Part shown: piece by piece, positions 23,201 through 36,800 of the stretch
How the letters are laid out: each line of letters opens with the position of its first letter
How positions within the stretch are numbered: the first letter of the stretch is position 1
Assembly (NCBI GenBank): GCA_014773175.1
Contig: VXCM01000915.1
Location: 1-64,000 of the forward strand
Direction of reading: 5' to 3'
Source of the DNA: Lucifuga dentata
Lineage: Eukaryota > Chordata > Actinopteri > Ophidiiformes > Bythitidae
DNA length: 64,000 nucleotides
Program-made: the position numbers and the translations under genes
Notes under the pieces: model-generated
Seen by the model: only the letters and a program-made list of their open reading frames with translations
What the model was told of the DNA's origin: nothing
Database searches by the model: none

Positions 23201-26200
23201 AGTTTGCAAAGATTTGAAACTTTCTGAAGATCAGTTATCAGTCACAGTAAACATTAGGCCTTTTTTGTTATTTTAAACCTTTATTGATCTGACGTACATG
23301 CACACCTGGAAGCATCTGATCATAAGCTCCACTATCACAGCTGCACTTGCCATGTTGGGGATTAAGTTCCTTGCTCAAGGGTACATCAGTGGCACTGTGG
23401 AGCGACCACAGAGATTAATCATGGCCATGACAGGCAACTGAATCAGCAACCATTCAGTAATATCCTGTTTGCTGTGTGGCCTTAAAGTGTCTAATAGGTT
23501 ATCATAGTATGGTCACATGGTAATATGGCAGGCACTGTTTTGGAGCCTCTTCTTTGCTAGGGTGTTCAGGTGCTTCTGGGAAACTATTCTTGACTTGAGA
23601 GTAGGGGTGTTGCGATATACCTGTATTGACGATAATCGTGATATTTAAAGAAAGAAATATTGATATCATGTTAATAATATACATATGATAATACTGTGTA
23701 AATAATCCAGCGCCTCTTAAATCATTTCCGTTTATTTTAGCTAGCAAGCTATTACCACAGTGTGTGGCTACTACTGCCATGCAAAATCATGTCGGAGGAG
23801 ATGTCAGAGAGCGAGATACTCTACCATAACCCGAAGAAAGTTACTTTGCCAGTATAGGAGTATTTTGGATTCTGAAAAAAAGACAGGGTGTTGGTAGATA
23901 CCCCAGGAAATGCCGATCGACAGTAACTGCAAAAGGGGGCAATACCACCAACCTGTTCGCCCACCTTCGCCTCCATCATCCTGCAGAGTTTGCCATGGTA
24001 GAGAGAGTAAATTGCAGTTAGCTTGCTAGCCCTGAAACAGGAAATGTTACATGAAGGTCTTAGTTGTTGTTAAAGCCAAGTTATCATGGCGTTGACAGTA
24101 TTTTCTCTCTCCAAGTTATTTGTTAAACAGCGTCAAAGAAGCGAAAGAGAGCCAGGGATTCAGGTCAGCTAACGCTGTTTGAGTCAGTGGAGAAGCAAAG
24201 GAAAGCAGACATGGCTAGTGCATGTCAGCTAATATCATGTAATTGCTCTTTTTGTACGCTTTTGTACAGTTATGGTTACCAACTCTCTCCACCTCCTTAC
24301 ACTTGTATTTTGAGTGTAATTCATTTGCCAAAAGAAGAGACAAAACACACACTAAACAAAGTTAAAGATGAATTTGGCTGATAGCATTATTTTTTTTTTT
24401 TTCAAATTTTCGAGATATTGCGATAATATCGTTTTCATGAATTGTTTGGCCATGATAATCGTGTAGTGAAAATCTGATGTTGAGAGTCAGCTGCCAAATA
24501 GTAATCATGTCAGTGTAGCATGGTTTTCAAATAGTATTACATTTTTGCAAGACGATTTTCATGCTGTAATAAAAATGAACAGAAGCCAATGGCTGCCTGG
24601 AAGACATGAAGTCTGTCCGTAAAACTGTGACATGTGACCTGTGCTCTGTGGGATGCTTTGGAAAGTAGCAAGTAGAAATGTAAACTAGTTCATCGTGACA
24701 ATCATGTAAAACCACCAGCATGGCCCTTTAATTGTAGGATGTCATTTAATTTGACTTTTAATCACAGTGATTATGACATGAAAACATGAGATAAAGTAGA
24801 ACCTCACCTGAGTAAACTTGCGAGTCCTCTATGTCTGTCTCTCAGCTTTGTGCATCTGGCTAAGATCGCTATGATCAGCATAACAACAAGCTAGAGGAGG
24901 AGACATCTCAGTTAGCAGTCATCTGCCGAACAATGTGTCCTCAGCAGGCTTCAGACTGGGAACAAGCAGACTCTGCCACAAAAAGCCAAACTCTCAGCAG
25001 GTCACTCATTAAGAATCAGTCAGATTTCAGTGATCTGTCACGACCTGTGACACATTTAGAAAAAAACAAAGCTGGAACAAATGACTTGCTCTAAAGTTGG
25101 ACAGTGTGGTCCAACTGCCAAAAGCTTCTTTAACCAGACATGAAAAGTAGACAAAGTAAACTCTCAGTAACGTAATTTTGTAAAAATGGCTAGTCGCATC
25201 CAAACACAAATATTATTTGCAACAGAATGTTAATGATAGTGGATATTTCTGGATTACATGGCTGACTGCTATGTTATTTGGCTACTTTGCCTGACAGCCA
25301 ATTAGTACAGAAGTAGACTATATGTTCTGTACTCAATGAGTACACATTCAGTGTGTGTAATAAATAATTTGCATGAATTATTTAGACAATTTTGTGTATG
25401 GCATGTATAAGTTTTATAAAGAAAGGATGAATGAAAGTGATATCTTTATATACTTAAATACTCTTGACAGCAATATGTGATATCATGCACCGTGAATGAA
25501 TGAGATTGAATGATGATAATGGTGTCACAATATTCCAACATGAGAGGAAACTCACAGAAATTGCAGTGATGCATATATGGTAGAGCCTGTCATCAGCAGT
25601 AGGGTCACATGGAGGGATTATTCTAAAGAAAAAGAAAAGGGCATTTAAACTTCAGCAAAATATTCAATGTGTTTGAGTCTTAAACTCTTGAGTCACAGAG
25701 CATAGCGAACTAAACCTCTCACGCGTTAGTGTCAGGACCACTTGTAGCTGGAAACTTTGCAACTGAAATCCCACAGCTCAGATTTGTATTTAAACGGATT
25801 GTATCAGCGTGTCACAGGAAAACAACAAGTGTCTATGTTCATGTTCTTGCACAAGCAGGAATTCATGGTCATGTGGTAGTAATTACAAGTCTTACAACTG
25901 TGAAGTAGGTATTTAGAAAGGCTCAAAAGATATTTTATGGCATATGCCAACTATTCCATTGCATTGTAGTGCCTTATTTTAAAAAGAAAAAAAAAACTCT
26001 ACTTGTACAGCATATGGCTACAGAGATGGCATCCTCAGGAAAGGATGTTTTTAGATTTTTTGCAGCAGTCTTTTACCTGTCCAAACAGTGTATGTATTTG
26101 TTACTTGGCAGACAGAGAGCAAATGCTGGCACCAAACCAGACCATTTGTAAATTTAAGGCACTGTCAAGATTTACATTTCCAGAGTGATGGATGTTTCAG

Positions 26201-27283
26201 AGCTGGCTGAGGAGGAGGTGCAGCAGGACATTTGACAGTTTACACAAGCAGCGGCAAACAGTATCAAAGTAGGCAGCTAAACTTGGTAGGGACTTGCATT
26301 AATGGCCACTTGCTATGAAAAAAGCCTTTTCAACACAAGCTTTTCAGACCACAACTCACCACAATCAATTAATTTACACAACAGCCAGATGGTTTATTAG
26401 CTAAAAATGGGGCTGGCGATAAATGATGAGACCATTATTAAATAGAATTTTTTTTTTTCTGTCAGTTTGTATCAGTGGGAACAGGGTGGATATTTACATG
26501 GAGAAGCAATTTGGATTCAAGAAGCATCCAAAAAAAAAAAAAAAAAANAAAAAAAAAAAAAAAAAGCTAATTGTTGTATTGTGGGATGGATCAGTAGTAC
26601 GCAAAGGACTTTAATCTCTTCTGGAAATGGCTCAAAACCCTTAAAAAAAAAAACAACAAATCTGCAGTTCAGCCTTGTTGCAACAACTTACTACAGCAGA
26701 GCTTACTGTATGGATGAGTTTGGTATCTCATGCAGAACCATTATTTCATGCTTTGTTCTCATGTTATTGTATGTCTGTGGGCCAAACATATCGGTTTTCT
26801 GAACAATTCCTGAAACATTCAAATGAAACTGCCTCTGTTGTAATATGACAAGTGAAATGAAACTGATGCCTGGAGTGAACAGAAACAGGAACACACACTG
26901 GCTAAAGACTGTATGTAATAGTGCGGCAAGTGTCACCTAAAACCTCTGTAAGGCCATTATCTTATGGTAGAATCGTTCAGGAACAACAAACAATAGAATA
27001 CACAGATTAAACCAAATTGATTCATTACTATTATTATTATTATTATTTATTTTATTTTTTTTTTATTTATTTTTTTTCCTGGCAGTGTTTTAGACAAACA
27101 ATTTTATAAAATGTTGACACCATTCCTGGCTAAACTGAGTAATTTTGTACAGCAAGTAGAAGCTGAAAGAACTGAACTTTAATCCTTTCACAGATAAAAA
27201 CAATGTACTTACTCAGCTTTAATTTTTGTTGGCACAGGATCTATATCTGGGTATTCATAATCCAGAAGAGCATCCTTATCCAT
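13220..27283 (-). CDS. stra6: Stra6, retinol-binding protein receptor / retinol transporter
   Basis: This is a complete gene with 17 coding exons, transcribed right to left: 27213-27283, 25556-25622, 24808-24890, 22863-22996, 21990-22156, 21002-21127, 20206-20276, 19486-19565, 19327-19388, 18778-18940, 18387-18462, 17869-18002, 17407-17524, 15576-15677, 15329-15492, 14445-14582, 13220-13455. Every junction is GT-AG. They sum to 1992 bases, all phases match, and the product is 663 residues, close to human STRA6 (667). The start is ATG at 27281-27283 ([16 protein letters not shown]). Recognisable blocks are [114 protein letters not shown] and [15 protein letters not shown]6 is a multi-pass plasma-membrane protein that takes retinol from RBP4 and binds calmodulin. 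The tyrosine and threonine of the C-terminal YTL motif (human Y643 and T644, the latter mutated in Matthew-Wood syndrome) are kept. It is tail to tail with islr2 and head to head with ccdc33. Confidence 0.96.
16076..16199 (+). mobile_element. possible fragment of a DNA-transposon accessory gene in a stra6 intron
   Basis: A short frame starting [20 protein letters not shown] follows a GC-richer leader. It resembles the N-terminus of a protein family often seen in fish DNA transposons (xYxEYLxxLxxxxxDRYxxKL). It breaks after about 40 residues and runs into a C-tract with an N at 16225. It lies in the stra6 intron between 15677 and 17407, on the opposite strand. The family assignment is from memory and is weak. 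Confidence 0.3.
16863..16912 (+). repeat. (TC)25 microsatellite
   Basis: A perfect TC run of 50 bases in a stra6 intron, directly followed by two palindromes at 16913-16992. Confidence 0.95.
16913..16992. repeat. two adjacent perfect palindromes
   Basis: The first has 13-base arms at 16913-16925 and 16931-16943 with a 5-base spacer. The second has 22-base arms at 16948-16969 and 16971-16992, perfectly complementary around a single C at 16970. Both lie in a stra6 intron immediately after a TC microsatellite. A similar pair exists at 50774-50853. Confidence 0.9.
23085..24731. mobile_element. MITE-like element interrupted by a hAT insertion
   Basis: The left end reads TTAAAGGACCATATTGGTG. The right end, reverse-complemented, reads TTAAAGGGCCATGCTGGTGG, giving imperfect inverted ends of about 20 bases. 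The first 13 bases match the ends of the MITEs at 5456 and 46964. Removing the inner hAT element and one copy of its target duplication leaves about 760 bases without coding capacity. It lies in the stra6 intron between exons 24808-24890 and 22863-22996. The left half contains a block (CTTGCTCAAGGGTACATCAG near 23372) of a kind common in fish repeats. Confidence 0.5.
23603..24479 (+). mobile_element. degenerate hAT transposon with BED zinc finger remnant
   Basis: The element is bounded by an 8-base direct repeat, TTGAGAGT, at 23595-23602 and 24480-24487. This is the target-site length typical of hAT transposons. Inside, near both ends, are GATAATCGTGATAT-like repeats known from fish hAT families. 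A broken transposase N-terminus starts at ATG 23789 ([17 protein letters not shown]) and stops soon after. In another frame, 23905-24000 encodes [20 protein letters not shown] followed by LRLHHPAEF, a BED-type zinc-finger segment with its cysteine and histidines. A later fragment starts near 24190 (EKQRKADM). The frameshifts, the stop and the absence of most of the catalytic domain mean it is inactive. Confidence 0.65.
26531..26565 (+). repeat. poly(A) tract with N at 26548
   Basis: An A homopolymer of about 35 bases, interrupted by one N, lies in the first stra6 intron. Its true length is unknown. Further A/T tracts with an N are near 28347, 28544, 34918, 37476 and 60556. Confidence 0.9.
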
Positions 27284-27687
27284 TGTGCTGCCTCTCTGTC
27301 AAAACAATCCAGACTTACAAATAACTTTAAACAACTCAGCTAATCTCTAGGGATGCGCAGCTGCAGCCCCCTAAACGCAAGAGATAAGAATTCCTAACAA
27401 GAACTCTTAAGTTCCAAGTTGGACTGTGGTGCTGCTGCGGTGGTGAGTTTGGTCTCGTCTCACTCTCACTCTGTTCCGCTCTGACTCAGGCTGTATTCAG
27501 GTGTCCTGGTCCAACAGTAGGGCTGAGAGTAATGTGACAGATCCTGGCTGCAGTGTGCTGCCTCCACCCCGCAGGCCTTTTCTCAGCTAAGTTACCACCA
27601 CACTGGGAGCCTGGAAAGAGAGCTAGAGGGGGCTGTGTGTGAAAGGAGGCAGAAATGTGGAGATCTTGGCAGCCAATCTGTAAGGCC

Positions 27688-27812
27688 ACCTGCGGCTTAC
27701 TGGGATTATCTACTTTTGGAGTTGTGTTAGTGGACCTGTGGCTGGTGGTNACCTGCGGCTTACTGGGATTATCTACTTTTGGAGTTGTGTTAGTGGACCT
27801 GTGGCTGGTGGT
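27688..27812 (+). repeat. exact 62-base direct duplication around N at 27750
   Basis: Bases 27688-27749 equal 27751-27812 and are separated by one N, about 0.4 kb upstream of the stra6 start codon. This is the same probable assembly artefact as at 798, 2380 and 7363. Confidence 0.9.
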
Positions 27813-30800
27813 GAAAGGGGTTAGGACTGTGTGTGGGAAGCTGGGAGAGATGAGCCTTTCCTATCAGAGTGGAGTTCCACTTGATAACAAGGAAACGCTG
27901 TTCCCTTCAGTCACAGTGCAGTTATCTTTGTGAAAGGTTACCAAGACTAAATCAGTCAAAATAAAAGGCCAGTGCAACGATGTGGAACCAATCGGATGAA
28001 GCTGGAAGAACATAAGACATAACCAAAGTATACTTTGTTACTTAGCTACATTCTGTAACTCTGCACATTCACCTTGATAAGAACAAGGGAAGGGGTTCAT
28101 TCAACCCAGTACTTTTCTTCAGCAGATAAAGCAATTACGATAAAGGTTTCTAAGGGCATATGCATTCAGAAATTTTTTTCTAAACCAAATACCTGCATCT
28201 TTATTCTGCTTCACTGATGCTAATTTATTCTTTTAGACTGGGCCTGCAACTAGGTGGAAGATGAAACCAGTTTCAAACTGTTGTCAAAACAAAACAATTG
28301 CTCCAACAAGAAAATTAAAAAAAAAACAAAACAAAAAAAAAAAAACNAAAAAAAAAAAAACATATAGAAATATGTGAGTTCCAAATATTAATAAAAGTCA
28401 TGAAGCTATTGATAGTTATGAGGTGAAATATTTTCAAAGTATGTGTATGATTTCAGTGACAGAATTAATAACAGGAGGATTCACATTAAAGCACAAAACA
28501 TAATACTTAAGTCAGTTAAATAACAAAAAAAAAAAAAAAAAAANAAAAAAAAAAAAAAAAAAAAAAAAAGGGAGCTGAGAAATGAGGCCCAACCATGTGA
28601 GAATACAAAGAAAGACAGAGGTCAGGAGTCACGGACACACCCCAGCTCCATTTATTTTCTTTTTGTAACAGAAAAAACACCTTAATGTTGCATCTCCTGT
28701 GGAACTTGAACAGTTGTTTTTTCGTTCAGCTTCAGTGTTCTGAGACTAAGTCAGTTTTGCAAAACTGCCTCCATGTCAGTTTACACTCATTATGTTGGGA
28801 TTACAGACAAAGAAGACTGAAAAGCAGCAAAAAGTCACTGCTCACAGTCCTGAGAAAACATGGTTCCTCAAGGTTAGTAAGCCACCAAATCAAATGCACT
28901 TCCAAAGAAAAAGCAGCTCAGCAAATAAAGGGGTCACTGAACAAAGAATGCTTTGAACAGCTATATTACATCAGAGACATGGCAGGTTGATTGTGCCAGA
29001 TGGTTCACTCGTGTCGGGTTCTTGGTTCTTGAATAAGGTGATTTAAAAACTGTTATATAGGAAATATATGGAGCAGGATCATGGACCAACATTCCTAATC
29101 CATTTAAAAAAAGATAAACATAAACATCATCATCAGTGACTTGCACAAGCCAAGCATCAACACAGTAGTGAAATGTGAATCCTGAGCAGAATGAGAAGAA
29201 AGCATTTCCTCTGGGTTTAGCAAACACCATAAAAACAATCTGCTACTTTAAAAAGGTCCCGACTCACTCTGAATCCAGCTTAGTTCAAGTTAACTTAAGA
29301 CACTAGCTTGAAGTTAAGTTAGCTTTAGAGTCAAGAAAGTATATCAACACATATACTTTGCTCCTGATGCTGCCGTGTCCATGTAGGGACGATGCTCTTC
29401 ATGACGACATTCATCCATCATCAGCACCAGGAGACTCCAAGGAACTCAAGCTGTTACCATCAAACTGAATCAGTAACTTTAAATAAATTATCTGTATTTA
29501 TCCCCTGGATGTCAGAATTAAATGAAAATTTTGGCACTTTTTAATCTTGCACTGTTAAACAATAGATTCTAGTGAAACAGACAGATTATTGTTCTCCTAC
29601 TTCCCCAGCAACTGAGCACATTGTCTCATTTTCTGTGAAAGCTCTCCTGGATTTGGTTTCGTGTAGACATCATGTATAAACTTCATTCCTTTGAAGCAGG
29701 GCTTGATCTTCTGCTCTGGTGACAACAAAGAGGCTTTTAGCCCGAGAGCCACAAGTAACTTAGTACCTGTGCTGCTGTTCTCTGAGCAGGACTGTAACTG
29801 TTAGATGAGGGGAGACTTTCTACTTTTGCAGAAAAGTGAAAAAAAAGCACGTAGAGTATTCTGAATGAGGCTATGATTGGTATTCAAAAATAAGATCAAG
29901 GCTTACAGTCCTGAATAGTAATCTAGCGCAGGTTTGACTTGTCTACAGTCATGAAACAATTCATCAAATATTCAGTTAGACAACTGACAGAAAATTAATC
30001 TGCAGCAGTAGTTTTGAGAATTGATTTATTGTTTTAACTATTTAAAAGTAAGAAAGGCAAGTAAAAATGCTGAACGTTTTATTGCAACTTTTCAAATGTA
30101 AGAATTTACTGCTTTGATATTTTACAAATATATTATATATTTGTGATAACATTATTTTGGGTGATTTCACTGTTGCACTAGAGAACATCAGTTTGGGCTA
30201 GACTAAATTATTTATCCAAAAAAAATCATTGAGTGAAATAAAAATAATGGATACAATGATACTTGTCTAATTAATTTTTAAAAATCGTCTATATTTTTTG
30301 TATTTAAATATAATTGTGTAGAATGAGACCATGGTTCACTCTTCTACTAGCCAACAACATGCATTGAAATTCAGTGAAGATGAGCCTCATAAATGATCTT
30401 ACCTGCTGTTAAAGGCCTCTTATGCTGTAATTGTCTTGGTTTAGATTGCTTTAAATAAGTCTCTCATCACTTTTCCTCCATGCATGCTGAACCCACCTCA
30501 GAAAGGTTCAGTAACAATAATCTCATGAGCAGCTTTTCTTTGGTGTTATCTGATCTCTGCAGAGTCTTGTGGGGACTTTGAACTAACATCATAAAACTGC
30601 TGTGCATGCAGACTGAGGAAAAAAAGTTGTGAAATATTCTGTACAGGAGATGAAGGAATGTGGTCAAGTCCAAGACAACAGCAAGAATATGGGCATTTTG
30701 CAGTGTTTTATTTATTTATTTATTTTTATTATTTCTTTAGTTATAAGGCAATACATGATTTTGATAAAATTTGTGGTTTAGGACACAAAATGCCCCAGGT

Positions 30801-33800
30801 TCTGATGTGGGTGGGGACTTGTCATTCCCCTCCTCACATTTCCTGTCTCGCTCCACTTTCCTGTCAAATAAAGACAAAAGGTGCAAAGGTAAATGTGTTT
30901 AAACCAGATTTAAAAATATGTGTATTCCACGTATTGATGACCCTGACAGACTGTTAAGTTGTTGGCTCTGGTGACATTTTCTGTTGCTGCAGCAGTGTAA
31001 CAAGGTCAATTGAACACCTAAGCCTAACACTGGTCTTCTTAACCCTTTCTGCAGTTTTTCATATTGCAGATTTGACAGTTTTATCAATGCAAAGGAATCC
31101 CACTGGGGTGGAGAAGAAGGACCTTGATTTGAGCTTGAGGTGATGAACAAGTGCCATTTGCAGTAATATCATTCAGACTGTTCTGGATGTACGATGCCAC
31201 TGAGTGGACCAGCTGAATGATGTCTGCACCACCACGAAAAAATACATTTGTCTTCGCTTTACCCAGAAGTACAGTTTACAATAGACACTACAAATTGGCA
31301 AGATTTTTGTTGCAATGACATTGAATCTGATCATGGCTGGGGCTTTTTATCTGATGGCCAGGTTTTTCTTAAGAGGACAAGAGGTGGCAGCCAAACGTTG
31401 AGAATCTGTGAGTCAGAGATTCAGAAGAAGCATTTTGTACACCTGCAACATCAAAGAGCTTCACAATACAGTATCTGGTATTGTCTTTCAATAACCCTCT
31501 CCCCCANCCCCCCCAACTCCTTCTTGGTCCTCACTTTTCCTTACCGCTGGCCTCTGCCCCAATTTCTGCCCCCACTCAGTCTGCTGCATAAAAATTAACA
31601 TTTTTTTGTTCACATTGTCGATTCAAATTGAGTACTATACCTCAGTATTAAATCACGCCACCTGAAGGCCTCCTGGGTCTTGGGACTAATTGCTGGGGAT
31701 ATTTTTCTCTGGCTCAGCCTGATGTGTTGCCTCTGTCATAATCAATGAGCCTTGTAACAGTCAATTACAACATAATTGGATTTGTGTGTGTTGGCAGTGG
31801 AAAAACATGTATATTTGAGGTGACATGAAAGAACTGCTTATCTCTGTTGACAGCTGTAATGAAGCTAGACTGGGTTGGACAGATGTAAATTTCAGAAAAA
31901 TTGTCAGTGTAAGCATGTTCCAACACCTCCCGCCCACGCTATCCCCACACGCCTCACACTTAGATTGGTTTAAAAAAACAAAAAAAAAAAGCTTAGATTT
32001 ACATTGGAAAATTCAATTAATAATGTACACTTGGGCACACTGCCTAAACTAAAAAAATAATGATTACATTTGTATCGTTCATTGTATACAGTGTAAGAAA
32101 TACAGCTGACTGGTTGACATAGTTGATGCAAAAACACAAACGCTTTTATTTTAATATTGACTTTTAGATTTAATATTGTCTGAAAAGCTAATCTAGAGCA
32201 TTTTCCTATCATGTAATGTCTTTAATCATTTAGTTTTGTGGTAGATCAGCTTCCAAATTGCATTTTGACATCAAAAATCGATTAAACCTTGAAAATAACC
32301 ATCATACAGATCATTTTTGTTTTGGAACATCAGTGTTACTGTGGCAGGTCTGGAGGTCTGGTGTGAAAGATTTATTTCCCTGTTTGGGATGTTATATCTA
32401 AGGAGCCAGTGACAAGTACAAATCTTCCTGATAGTTATTAAAGTGGTCATGATCACTTTGCTGCCGACACGCTGGTGTGTGTTCAGGACACAGTCTGTCA
32501 CGTTCCTGCGATTGCCTGACAAGCGCTCAGAATTTATGTTGTGGAGACGGGGTCGTGTGTGTGAGCTGCTGTATAATAATCCTTCTTATAGAGCCGTTTG
32601 CCTGGAGAACACCTTGGAAAAACACATACGCAAGAATTTGATTTGATCTTTATTAACTGAAATCACAGGTTTGCCTTGCTCGTGCATAAAAATGTTATTG
32701 AGTCACTATTTTTCAGGATCCATAACCATGCAGGGTATGTCTATTTACAGTGTTGTAAAGAGCTAACTCTCTGAGATTAAAAAAAAACAAAAAAAAAACA
32801 CACAACCACTCTGAAAATAAAACTGGAAGGATTGATTTGATATTAATTTAAGGTGTTATTGCTCTTTCAGATGGTGTGTGTGTGTGTCTGTGTTTGTATG
32901 TGTGTGTTTTTGAGTCGTGATAAAGTACATGTCGGTTTGATAAATAGTGTCCCTGCCTGTTTCGTCAGTGTGTGCGCAAGTGTGTTTATCAGGGAAATGA
33001 AAATGTTATTTGGCCGGTTTACGTGCACACTAACATAAATTTCAACGCTTTTGTGTGTATCCTTTTCCGTGTTCTGATGTAGGCCCTGCTGCTCGGTGGA
33101 TTGATTGTTTACTAAATTTCAGATGTCTTGGGCTTATCTCGTGACCTATAAACATGGAAAGTATGAAGCTCAAGAATATTGATATGTTTTCATAGCTTCT
33201 TATTTTTTCCTATAATCAGTGGTTTGCTTGTTTTTCTCCTCTTTAACATTTCTCGTTAGTACTTTGCTGTTTAAGAATGGTTGCTGTTACATTGGTGGTT
33301 GTCTAAATCAGAAAAATACAAAAAGGTCTCCTGTATGAAGACAGTAATTTAATGTCATTGTAATTAAGTTGCACCAAAAAAAAGATCCTTGCACACGGAA
33401 TTCATCTCAGCAAACGTGCCATGAATATGATTTTTTGTGTCTAAGCAACATGTACTGGGATTTGCATTTCCAACTTTTAATATGAAATGAAATGTCACCC
33501 CAGCATAATTGCTGTCAAAGTCACTGATTTGCCAAAATGTCCCAAAAGAGCTAATTGATGGCAGAGAATACTGATTAGCTGTCTGACTGTGTGACTGTGC
33601 ATAGTTTGTGTGTGTGTGTGGTATTTAAGTTCAGTTTATGTTAAATATATGCACTGAAATAGTTGCAAATTTTTCTTAACAGATTTAATCATATTTCATG
33701 CCTCAGCCTATATTGAAGACTGCTTATGTCTGATTTCCGAAGTACTTGAGCAGTATACTGTATTTGTAAGCTAGAAACCATCCAACCTTTGTTCTCATTT

Positions 33801-36800
33801 TGCTGCATGTTGCATGCATATTGTATTAAAGAATTTTTAAAAAATGAAAGTGTTTCTCACAGGTTTGTATGTTTTTATAGTTTTGCATGCCTTTGGTCAG
33901 TTTTGGCCCAGGCCGTGAGTTTGAACAGGCTTCATAGAGAGACCATCTTCTAGTTTGTAGTGGATGAATAATGTATTCATAATCTGATTCCTCAGACGTG
34001 TCTCACTGTGTGTTCAGAGATGCTTGACTTTCACACATCTCTGCTGGAATGAGGCTGAATCAAGTGCTTGTCTGGGTTATCAGCAGCTATGGGGAATATC
34101 CTGCTTTGCACAAAAGACAGAATGAAAAATGTGGACCTTTGTTGTGTCCTCACTCGTTAAGATATTTGAAGAGGCTTTAGAAGCATACGTTTACACAATG
34201 GTTACTTGAAGACCCATTTACTAAAGTTATTATTGGCCACACAGTTGAGAGGTAATTAATGGATATCAGTTTAATGTAATCAAATGCATCAACCCTGTGA
34301 GAAATTCTACTTATGTGGTGCTTGTAAAACCTGCCTCTTCATGGTGTTAATTCAACCCTATAATATATTTTAGATCATAGTTTGACCATTTGTTCAAAGC
34401 TAAGATACAAGCAGCCTGTTGATTTTGTGATTTTCCAATAACTTCAATTATTTATGGCTGGATTCCAGGACTACTGGATTATAGCTGAGCTGGATAAATA
34501 TCGAGGATTGCATTGCTTCCGCAGGGAACAAAAGAAATCAGATCACTTTTCTTTTCATAACAAAAGTTATTGTAAGTTAAGAAAGAGGGTGTCTTATCAG
34601 CATACATATTGGTTTCTGCACAGTTTCTGTAAACTGAGGGATTTTGACCTGCAGTCACAAAATGTTCCCATTATGAGATATGTTACTTAAACTGTTGTTT
34701 TCTGAGGACAGAGGTAAATACTCGGTGACAAGTCTGACCAGTCACACATAAGAGATAAGAGACACCATTTATGTAAAAACGTTTATTACAAATCAGTGTA
34801 GCAACTGATAACATTTCTACATGTTTACAATCCCCTTTGGACATCACTTTTAACACATAACATTAGATGTAGCTATAGACTACAGAAAAGGTTTAGATCT
34901 TTTTTTTTTTTTTTTTTNTTTTTTTTTTTTTTTTTACTGTGTATATTTCAGTTTTAATGCTTGAAGAGACATCTAAAACAAAACAAACTACCCCTGAATG
35001 GTTTGCAGTATTTCCTTTGAAGTCAGATGCATGGTTGACATGGTGATTTGTAAAAGTCAGTTCAGTACAAATGGTCAGTCGATCAGGCATCTGGGTTCCT
35101 CTGAAACTGATGATAAATCCCACTGAGACTGTGGGTGCCGTCTCACAGTGTGGGTCCCCTGCAAAGATCACTCATGCCAGACTCCATTAGCAAAAAAGCT
35201 GCTCTCCACATGTCACCGCGTGAACAAAGCAACACATATTCCTCTGACACGAAAGGACAACTGCAAAGGCCATAAATAAGGTTAATGTAAACAAAGCCTG
35301 ACACAAGAAAAGCTTGTGTAATTTATGAAACACTGTATTGTGTAACGCTTTTAAGGTGTGTGGTAATAACAAGCACTAGACTTGAAACAGTGCCTGAGAT
35401 AATCTGAACTGATGTGCCTCAGAGTCAGCCGCTATGATAAAAGAGAGCTGTGATTCTTAAAGACAGGAGTTCGATTTTAAAAGCAACATTTGTGTCATCT
35501 GCTGCTACTGTGTGCATTTCCCCAAGGATACCTGATCTCTAATTAGGTGTTGTTGATGACGATATGTGAGGTTATGCAGCAGCCCAAGATTGTGGTATCC
35601 TTCTTAAAAGCAATAGCAATTTTGTAATCAAACTTTTATTTAATTAATTCCTCACTTTTCCTGCCATGGATTATGTTACTCATGTCATTATTGGTTCCCT
35701 GATGTATTGCTTGGTTTTGATATCCACCCTCTGTCATGGTGACATCATAGTATTGATTGCTTGGATGAATACCATGGAAAACTGAGTCACGTTTTCCGTA
35801 GAGGGTCCACGCTAAGCCAGTAAGGAAATCCCGATGGGCATGGTGTGGGCAGGGCAGAATCCATCATGTCACTCTTGATTTCTTTTACACTTTAGTAAAT
35901 CCTGGGCTCTGAAATCCTCCTTCAAAGTTGATTTCTCATTCAGATTTTCTTCCCATTAATATTACTGTAATCTACTTTCCTCGGTAGGCGCTCGCCGTGT
36001 GCTTGGATCATAAAAACACTTCTTTGAGCACCAGGAGTCAGATAGCCCTCTTTCATGTGACCTAGCCCTTAATTAGTACTACAACAGATTGTCATTTGCA
36101 TGTACGTGCCCCCACTGGTGGAAGGGAGGAGGCATACGTATGGGGGAGGATAGTGGCACTTCAGGAGTAGTTTGCTTAACAGACCCTAAAGGCACAGACA
36201 ATTCAGAGCTGTTGTTATTGCAGCTAATTACTGTAGTGGATATAATTATCTTTTTGGGGCCTGATGGACATTTATAATGAAAACTGTGTTTGTGGGCTAT
36301 ATGGGTCTAAAATTACAATTGATTGACCTCCTTAATTTGAAGAAAGTACGAATGTAAGGAGCAGCTTATAAGATTTTCACTAGAGTTCATTTATGGGTGA
36401 ATGCCATGAGTATTATTTTTTACAATGTCTATATTTGCATTATTCACAATATCATACCAATAGTTTGTCTTTGAATTTCACCCTGTTCACCATCAGTGTG
36501 GCATTTGGTGGCATTTGATATATGCAGCAGATAAAGAAATCTCTACAAAGTCTCATTATTTTTCAAAGAGTACCCTGAGTCTGACAAAAGATCCTCTTTA
36601 TACCTGCTGGGAGTTCCTGCCTCTGGAGAACGGAGCTGCGTAGCACTGTACGATTCCTCCTTTTATTCAGACATTAGATGCCTTTGGCTGTTTGCTTTAG
36701 TATAAAGTAAAAAAATAAAAAAATAAAAAAAATAAAAAATTCTCTGCCATATGCAGAGATGACACATGTTTTAACATTGGTATAACATCTAGGCTTACTT

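Noticed and set aside
32443..32646. 67-codon + strand frame in a CpG-richer island
   Set aside because: It does not resemble ccdc33 or any other family I know, and no splice sites frame it. It is left as unexplained sequence.
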